Positions 1 to 64,000 of a stretch of DNA of 64,000 nt are shown here, piece by piece. How positions within the stretch are numbered: the first letter of the stretch is position 1; each line of letters begins with the position of its first letter. Position numbers and translations under genes: made by a program. Under the pieces are notes generated by a model. The model saw only the letters and a list, made by a program, of their open reading frames with translations, did no database searches and had not been told where the DNA came from. This stretch comes from Aporrectodea caliginosa (lineage: Eukaryota; Annelida; Clitellata; Crassiclitellata; Lumbricidae), in NCBI GenBank assembly GCA_020284085.1, contig JACEVL010000937.1, positions 32,501 to 96,500 on the forward strand, in the 5' to 3' direction.

Positions 1-591
1 GTTCAATATTATAAGTATTACTATTATCGCTATGCGCAATCGATAGCGGAGCAACCAGAGGCCTTAATAAGCTCAAACTTCAAGACGATTTGTACGCTGT
101 GGCATAGGTGCAACCGACTTTCGTTAAGCAATTTGCAAAATGAAAGTTTCAAATTTAGAACAAATTTTGATATAAGCGACTGAGCAAAAAGAACAGAACA
201 TGGAGAATTACCAACATAGATAAACAACTGGAAAGGCTCTTTAGCCCAGCATAGCTCGAGTGAAGAGTCAGACATTGGGTTGCTCTCAAACATGGTCATT
301 GTGCAAAGTAAAGGCTGGTTACTGATCTTCTTTAGTAGAATATGTGACGAAAGCTATTGGATCTACCGCTGCCTTCATGTGCTAGTCGTGTTGGTTACGA
401 ATATACTGATATTTTATGTATATGGTGTTTCACAATCATTCATTTTAACTATGGTTTTGAATTGATGCAATGTGCTTCTATTCACTTAATTTCTTCGGCA
501 ATAAATTAGTGAAGATATTTAGTTTCGCGAGCTACTTCTTTAACCAAAACATAATGAAAAAATTGGAAGATCTTCATTTTTGTTACAACAG
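1..591. other. Intron of gene 1, no independent feature
   Basis: Alignable with 10600-12261 upstream of the paralogous exon 12262, minus the foldback element found there. The open frames inside are not supported by homology that I recognise. Confidence 0.7.
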
Positions 592-35939
<35,348 letters not shown>

Positions 35940-38090
35940 AAGACAAGTTCTTCTTCAGTGGCGTCCACCAAACCATCTTGATGCGCTTTATTTAGCAGAT
36001 GAATTTCGTCTTTATGATTAGCATTTTTAGATTACTGCTGACGTTTCTTTCGCTAGATCTTATGACTTCGTTTCTCTTTAAAAACTTTAAAAAATTTTTT
36101 ATTAGTGTCTGAGTTTTAATGACTATATTCATTTTCAAGTTCTTTTATGCCTTTTATAATGTTTCAATTTGATCATGAACTTTTTGATTTAAATAAGTTT
36201 AGTTGGGTTTTCATGTGGAGCCAGTCTCAAATCTGATTAAAGAGGATGGCTGTTTGCTACTCAATTTTGTCATGATAATATATTATGGTCGATAAACTGG
36301 ACCAACATGCATAGTTTATTGGGTAGCCTTCGTTCAAGTCTGTTTCAGAATGGAGCAACTGTATTAAGAATGTTTGCACAAAATTCCTGTCAAGTGAACC
36401 AAGAATATGGAAATTTGAAATTTTAATAATTAGATCCAGGGCACGTCAACATGAGTGATAAAATAATGATAAACAAGAAACTAAGTTTAAGTTTCGAAGC
36501 ATACATAAGGTCTCTGTTCTATTTAACCGAGGATGGTCCGGAGCGACACTCAGTAGGTAGACTTGCAGCGCTATATCAATCTCCCTATGACTGAATGAAA
36601 GAACAAGGTTGGCTGATTTGATCGATAATGCGATGCCAAATTGTAAATGGTATCAATTTATTTTTTTCGTGCATGTGAAAATAGTGAAATTCTTTCTTCC
36701 TGTTGGTCTTTCAATGTGTACGAATTCACAAAACAATACCCGATACATTAATATAAAAATAAACTAGTAAGAAAATAATAGCCTAACATTATAACTGTAC
36801 AAAGTTGCATTTCAAAAATGAAACACAGGAAAATTATTAATTCAATCGCCATAATTATGTTTTCGAATTAGATGTAATAATATTACATCTAAGTGTAGCC
36901 TAATTTGTCTCTAAGCTTCGTTGAGAAGTTAAGGTCAGTGGACGAACAAGGTAATCCTTTGGCCTGAAGTAAACAAACGATAAGAACTTTGCAAATTTTT
37001 ACACAGAATAACATAAATCAAAATAGCAATATAATAGGCCATAAATTATCTATCTACCACAGGAAAGAGACAACACTAGTTATTTAAGTTGACTGAAGTC
37101 AATAACTTTCATAAAGTATTACTGAAAGTAGTATCCTTGTGCTCAGCCATTTCACATTAACACAATTAAAAGAAGGGTTAGGCTCCTTTCAATAGTTACT
37201 TTTGGAAACTATTAGTGGTAACCTTGTTCTCAGCCATTTCACATTAACCTAAAATCCTTCTTGTTGGACATGAGAAATATGGTCCAATTAAATATGAAGA
37301 AGAAATGTGAAGTTAAAATACACCATTCTTATCTGTGGTAAAATATTTTAAAGTGCCATTTAGGCAAGGTTATCAAATGAAAAGCCATTCTTATCTGTGG
37401 TAAAATATTTTAAAGTGTCATTTAGGCAAGGTTATCAAATGAAAAGCCAAAGCCTTAAATAAAAATATGTAAATAGCATGGAAGTACGGTATCAGGTTAT
37501 TTAGAATAAATAGGCAATAGAATCAGTAGGCCTAGTGATTTACCTGCAACATGGTGTAACCGACTCTGCTTGCTGGAACTGTCAAAACAGTAATTTATGT
37601 CAACTTGGTCCATCTGAGACTGAGAATCAATCACTGCCCCTGTCCAAGCACTCGATTCCCCGGTCAGTTCTTCTGATCCTCAGGTTTCTCTTCAACGAAG
37701 TCCATTACAGCATTTTGGACTGATCGTTACACATGAAAATAAAACAATGACATTCATGTGTAACACTTTGATAGCATAATATTGAACAAATACTCTCATT
37801 CTGTACAAATATGTTTAAAAATTACTTCTCATGAAAGTGATAAAACATTCACAGGCTGACAATGAAACGTCTGAATTGTTAAAAATAAAATATCGAACAA
37901 TAATATTGCATGCATTCTCAACTGCAGTTAATGTTTCATTTTATGTACTGAACAAATTTTAGTGCAATAAATGCATTTGCATGGTTTAGTTAAATAAGCT
38001 ATCAAAATCGTTGCACAAATATTGATGTAGGATTATCTTCTACCAAGCAAGACTTTCACCATCATCTTCTTCATCATCAGTACTCTCTAC
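35940..38090. other. Intergenic AT-rich sequence after gene 1
   Basis: AT-rich with no homology or long ORF that I trust. A tandem pair of about 62 bp (37323-37446) and a repeated TCAGCCATTTCACATTAAC (37144, 37227) are the only structure. AATAAA-like words occur near 36762 and 37737; which one serves gene 1 cannot be told. Confidence 0.5.
37323..37446. repeat. Two tandem copies of a 62 bp unit
   Basis: CCATTCTTATCTGTGGTAAA starts at 37323 and again at 37385, with a one-base difference downstream. Confidence 0.88.
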
Positions 38091-38115
38091 ATCCGGCGGT
38101 TCTGGGAAATGAGAG

Positions 38116-38333
<218 letters not shown>

Positions 38334-38336
38334 TTT

Positions 38337-39424
38337 GCCCCGAGGTGAACACGATCCCTCAGGGACTTCAAGATTAATTAAAATGATAAAAGTCTGGAAC
38401 GGTTAGAACTCCTCGGGCTCGGGCAAAAGGCTGGCAAAGGTAACGCAGATTGCAACAGCGTTTAAGCGCTGTATGGCTAGAGATATACGTTGAAACAAGT
38501 ATGTGGCTTTGCGTTGGTCTCCTGACACAAAAGCTAAAAGTCTCCTGATGTCGGTGATCAGGGACATGCAGGCGGCGCCCATGGGGCCCAGCGTCTCGAA
38601 AGCCAGAGGCACAAATTCGTACTCCTCCAGCAGAGCAGTGTATTTAGTTGTTTTCCTTAAAGCCGCTATTTCCGCCGCAGCACCAGCTCTGATGGCGGTC
38701 GCCGAGACATATGACGCCGCTAAGGTATCGATCACCGTGGCGTCCCACACGAGGCTCCTGCCTACCCGCCACGGGATCCAAGTAAGGCCGTCAAGTCTTT
38801 TGCCGTCAGAACGAACCAGGCCCGGCGGTTCCTTCACTGCCGGGAAGCCAGCTTTTATGAGGCTCCGGCATATAATGTCGTTTATTGCACCATGCCTAGC
38901 GATCTTTCCGAAACCGAGAGGGCAAGACAACCCGTGATTGCCTCTGACGCTGACTGTCGCTCCACATCCGCAGGAATGTGGTTGGCAGATGGCTGCGCCC
39001 AGTCTCAGGCCAACGGCGATCCTGACTGCATCGTCGCTCAGACGAAGGCCACAGGAGGCGATCGGCAACGCATACAGCCAGTCCCCTGCGTCCTGCGCGA
39101 GACTGCCTTGTATCTCGCCCGCTCTACGGGATCCATGAGGTTTGCCTCCACCTTGGCCACCTCCCTCAGAATGAGGGGTAGGTCCCATCCGGCCTGGGAG
39201 CGCGGCGCCTCGCAGGCGTCAGCGCTGATCCCTGTCCTACTTCTCCATTCCTCCAGACTGGACAGGAAGCGGATGTCTGCCGTTGAGGAGAGCTCTCCAA
39301 GGATGGACGACTGAAGTTCGAGGGTACCCGCGGCCGAGGCCAAAAAGGCGGGAAGTGCCAGCGAGGACACCCTACGAACGCCCAAACCACCCATCTTGAT
39401 GGGTAGAGTCGCCTGTCGCCACTC

Positions 39425-39425
<1 letters not shown>
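38337..39425 (-). mobile_element. R4/Dong-like LINE copy inserted in TTA array
   Basis: Minus strand: the first frame begins EWRQATLPIKMGGLGVRR directly at the TTA array, shifts near 39080, then continues WLYALPIASCGLRLSDDAVR, CGCGATVSVRGNHGLSC, KRLDGLTWIPWRVG, LVWDATVIDTL and YLFQRISLAIQRLNA, with a stop at 38403. The 3' tail ends CCTCGGGGCAAAAAAT. In this copy the PD of the nuclease core reads LD, so the nuclease is probably dead. TTA repeats on both sides (38116-38333 and 39426-39575). Confidence 0.75.
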
Positions 39426-39693
<268 letters not shown>

Positions 39694-39719
39694 TTACACG
39701 CAGAACCAATATATGACAG

Positions 39720-41262
39720 ACACTGTTCTTGGAGATAATTATATTCAATTTAATTTTCAAGGAGCTGCATTGGTTACCTAGTACGAAAACGCATTAAATT
39801 TTACTTTAAGATCCTGCTGATTGCAAGTATAGTGTCGATGAGAGAAGACCGGATAGAACCATCCATCCATTCATCCATCATCCCACTTACAACAGACAAA
39901 TAGAATAATACAGTTACATGTAAGTATTGCTTTAATAATAATAATAACAGCAGCAGCAACAACAACAATAACAGCAGTTAAAGTAATACTACTGTGTATC
40001 AGGACAATAATACAACACATTTAAATAATTCACAAGGATCGTACGAGATCTGCAATTACTACCATCTACTATTGCAATTACTACTATTAACTACTGCTAC
40101 TGCTTCAACTACAACTGCCTATATCGGGCATACCCATATTACTAGCGCTGATACTAGAGCTTTTGTCAATAGCTTAAAACGAATTACTTATATAGTTGGT
40201 TCGTTTTGTGCAGAATCGCGATCAAAGTCTTTTCAGCAAAACAAACATCTAAGGACGATTTCTTCGAACGACTCGATAACGAACCGATCCCATGCGTCTC
40301 GTAGACATCATTGGCAGGTCCACTTAATTTCTGGTAAACCTATCTGTTGTATTACGTAGGTCTAATTGGGTTGAAAGTGAACGTTTATTGGACAATGACT
40401 GCCTGTTTGCGACGGTAAATCTGTCTGTTTGTTCGTTTCCAGGACTGGACAGAATCCCCGTAGGACACTCAATGTCCATCACGCACATCCCCCTCAATCA
40501 TATCCCACATTATTCCAGAACCAAAACCCCAAAGCTTCTCGAAAGAAATTGACATTCTACTTCTGTCTGTCTTACTGGACACTTACATACCTCCGGTTAC
40601 GTAATTCTATGTATTTCTTGCTCTTATTTTGTAGGTCTATGTGAGTGTTAAACAGACACCACCTGACCATAAACTGACCTTGTCACAGCGAGTTAGCTAT
40701 TATCTCTGTAACTGTCATAATTATATCTGTATCCATTTATCAGGCAGAATGTTTCGAGGAATGTGTCAAGGGTCGCGAATTACTTTTGAAGAGCTCGACT
40801 ATTATACACGTTATCAATTTCGACTAAATCATGACTCTCTAGATATTGCCTAGACACAATTGAGAAGTAAACTGAATTGCATTTGAGATACGAACGTTTG
40901 TCAATTAATAACATTTATTGCGATGAACATCTGATTGACCTCACTATCTGCGGATCAAAGAGCGAGGCTTAGAAGGTGCCGCTGATATGACCACAGACAG
41001 ATTAATAATCCTAAGTGTGGGATATTGAACATCATCTGTGATCCGCGGTCGATCGCGGAGAAGCTGTTTTGTTTCAGAACTACGCAGAAGAAAATTATCC
41101 AGGTAAGCTGTGTACCTGTATGAAGATATTTCTTTAGAGCAAGACAAATTTACATGCACACGTAAGTATATGGATGTTCATGTGTATACTTATATTTGCA
41201 TGCATGCGGACGCACACATATAATGTATTGCATTCAAACTGACAAATACGCAGTGAGATTCC
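39720..41262. other. Intergenic, nothing supported
   Basis: No ORF with recognisable content and no clear element ends. Some CAG/CAA triplet patches near 39950. Confidence 0.45.
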
Positions 41263-41271
41263 AAGATATTG

Positions 41272-42825
41272 GGTTTACGTTGAATTGAGCGCGCACATTT
41301 CGCCGACCTTCATCTCAGCGACCTCAATTCGCCGCCGCGAAACACAGCGACTACACAATTCGCCGCCATTCATTTCAGCGCTGCTTCAGTACTAAATACC
41401 GGGCGTAAACAACACTAGAACTTTAAAGCAAAATCAAAGCAAAATTGTTTCGGCATCTTCGTCACGGAGCCGAAGTTGATTGATTGCTGCCACAGCCCAT
41501 TTCATTATTATTTGACTACAACTTCAAAGCAAAATCAAAGCAACATTGTTCTTAACCCTAGGGCTATCAAGCTTTTTTTGTAACACGGACTACCAAGGGG
41601 GGGTTACCACCCCCTGGATTTCGTGTTTGGTTTTACATATCATAACTTGTAATATAGCATTGGATTCAGCATTCATTTCTGCACAGAATGGTATATTTAG
41701 TTGTACATTATGTGAATGCACCTCGAAATTACATCACTTTTAACAACGGAACCCATTAATTAGCAATATTGTATATTATTGCGTACATTTTGTACTTTTT
41801 GGATAAACAAATATAAGATTATGTGTGTTTTGAAACTAATCTATGTATAAAAGATACACAAAATCATCCCTACACATGTTTATATAGTATAAATGTACAT
41901 CCATACATATATATCCATACATATATATCGGTTTACGTTGTAATGCTGTATTCAGCGATTTTCACACAGATTACGCGTATTATTATTTATTTTGATCACT
42001 TCCGGTATTCAAAAGACAAAGATGTAGGTATGCAAATGAAGCCCTTCATTCCCTCTAAAGAATGGTATCTTTGTTTCTCTTCCAGGAAGACAAACGAATA
42101 CACTACAGACAAAAAACTAAGGGGAGTCCTTCCATTCAGCCATTTTTCACGCATATTACGCGTATTATTATTTATTTTGAGCACTTCCGGTTGTCTCAGG
42201 TCAACTCAGTGACCATAGAAATGTAGCCCACATTCCCTCTATAGAATGGTAAAATTTGTGTCTCTTAATATTAAATGACGGATAAGATATAGTCGAAAAT
42301 CTAGGGGGGTGGTATCCACCCCCTCCTGGTGCCTCGGGTATATTGGGTATAACTCTTGAACGGTGTGAGATATCATCTCACATTTTACCTCAAAACGTGT
42401 GTAAATGAACCCCTACAGCTACCTAAAAGGTCAAATTTTTATTCCATACGGAAAAAGTTTGAGATGAAAAAACCTGGGGGGGGATGGCAACCACCCCCCT
42501 TGGTAGCCCGAGGTTAATAAGGCGGGGTTTGGCGTCTATAAAACCTGTGCATGAACCGAAATGAGGACACATTGAAGTATTTTTTACTACGACATAGGTC
42601 TAAGTCAGTGTCTAACTGTCTAGCATTTAGATGTCTCTAGAATACGTTAAAAGTAGCAGGGGCGTTGATCTGCTGATCCTCGATGGATTCACCTTTCGGA
42701 AGGAGAATTGTGTAGTCGCTGTGTTTGATGGCGCCGAATTGTGTCGGCGCTCTGTTTCGCGGCGGCGAATTGAGGTCGCTGAGATGAAGATCGGCGAAAT
42801 GTGCGCGCTCAATTCAACGGATACC
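41272..42825. mobile_element. Mutator-like element with long TIRs and 9 bp duplication
   Basis: Ends GGTTTACGTTGAATTGAGCG and its inverse at 42806-42825 pair over about 110 bp, including CATTTCGCCGACCTTCATC. Flanks AAGATATTG (41263-41271) and AAGATGTTG (42826-42834) differ at one base. The interior carries a nested TTAA element and no transposase. Confidence 0.75.
41556..42513. mobile_element. Nested piggyBac-like element, TTAA flanks
   Basis: TTAA at 41552-41555 and 42514-42517; ends CCCTAGGGCTATCAAG and CTTGGTAGCCCGAGG pair imperfectly. Near both ends lies a G-run/C-run palindrome (GGGGGGGTTACCACCCCC). The interior has two roughly 185 bp tandem units opening ATTACGCGTATTATTATTT. Confidence 0.72.
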
Positions 42826-43337
42826 AAGATGTTGTACAGTAGTAACAGATGATAACAAGTTTAACAGCAGTCGAATTTAATTGTACGGAATACTGCAAGG
42901 CGCCCATCTGTCCTACTGCTCATTTTACAGTTGCCGACTGGGCCGATATAACTGGGTCCGATTTGCGTTGGACAAAAGCATTAGGCGTGCCACTCATTCT
43001 TCCTAGTACCCAAGGCCTACGTCTTCACGCCTACACGTTACAACTTGAGAGGATCACATCGCTCGTCATTCAGCGATATCCGTAGGCCCTGGAGCGAAAT
43101 TTCTCCTTGCTCGGCCGCGACAGTACTGCACTGAACCCAACTTCACTGGTTACGAAAAATGCTCTACGTGGGTGGGAAGTTGGCTGCTATCCGGATTCGG
43201 CTAAACCCTACGAAATGTCTGTATATTTGGTTCGGATCTCGACGTAGGCTATCAGACTTTGACAAGACTATAATTCCGGTATCATACATAAAGCTTTTTA
43301 TGCTATATGTTATATGCATTCATACGTACGTAAGTAC

Positions 43338-43500
43338 GTACATGCATACATACATACATACATACATACGTACATACATACATACATACATACATACATA
43401 CATACATACATACATACATACATACATACATACATGCATACATACATACATACATACACACATACATACATACACACATACATACAGACAGACATGCATA
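43338..43500. repeat. (CATA)n microsatellite
   Basis: Pure TACATACA array, 130 bp upstream of the gene 2 start exon. Tyr/Thr/His/Ile frames are artefacts. Confidence 0.95.
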
Positions 43501-43633
43501 CATACGTTCATACATGCACGTACACGTCGTACACTAACTGCGTGATGTAACAAGTCTCCAAGAATCGTGTTCAGTCGATGAGCATCTACTCTTTATTCGT
43601 CCAATTATTTAAATTACATTGCTTTTTTCAGAT

Positions 43634-63944
<20,311 letters not shown>

Positions 63945-64000
63945 AAAGTGCCCAGCAATGAAAATCCGAACGCAGGACAACACGTTCCTACCAATGGAAA

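Noticed and set aside
40429..40853. Short frames in the intergenic region
   Set aside because: No initiation context, homology or splice support.
42849..43085. Plus-strand frame as a small gene upstream of gene 2
   Set aside because: Its first 90 bp recur near 32275 in a gene 1 intron, so it is more likely repeat-derived; no motif recognised.

Overview
The window is eukaryotic and repeat-rich. It contains phase-consistent GT-AG split exons, many tri- and tetranucleotide microsatellites, several non-LTR retrotransposon clades, and DNA transposons recognisable by terminal inverted repeats (TIRs) and target-site duplications (TSDs). The frequent TAGGCCTA-type words and secreted multi-CUB proteins suggest a marine invertebrate, perhaps an echinoderm or hemichordate. 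That assignment is inference, because no marker gene is present.

The only host genes I can support are two tandem plus-strand paralogues built from CUB domains. Each CUB domain is split over two exons. The A-type uses half 1 (phase 1 to 0, ends DWLEV) and half 2 (phase 0 to 1, ends with an HSD...GF.I.Y core). The B-type uses half 1 (starts CG, ends before GTTAGT) and half 2 (starts ISCP, ends GFSLDYYVS). A short Thr/Pro linker exon L (phase 1-1) precedes some B-A pairs. All domain borders are phase 1, so modules can be duplicated without breaking frame. I checked every exon length against its phase.

Gene 1 (592-35939) enters from the left. In order it has B half 2, A, L, B-A, L, B-A, B-A, then a C-terminal exon with fourteen 12-residue repeats and a lysine-rich end. 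The visible coding length is 1087 codons. Gene 2 (43634-63944) appears complete: signal peptide exon, L, B-A, B-A and a shorter repeat tail, 577 codons. Its order L-B-A-B-A-tail matches the last part of gene 1, and the introns are also alignable. It therefore looks like a segmental duplication with its own signal-peptide exon.

Nearly everything else is mobile or simple-sequence DNA. There are four insertions of a restriction-like-endonuclease (R4/Dong-like) LINE, all in or beside TAA/TTA arrays; a near full-length CR1-like LINE whose ORF1 is an SGNH esterase; several broken L2/Jockey-like fragments; and one truncated RT element. DNA elements include TTAA-flanked piggyBac-like elements, two small hAT MITEs, a 2.8 kb hAT-like element carrying a nested piggyBac, a 1.06 kb foldback with TA target duplication, and a Mutator-like element. 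The paralogous introns act as natural empty sites that confirm several insertions. 35940-43630 is intergenic and holds only repeats and unassigned DNA.
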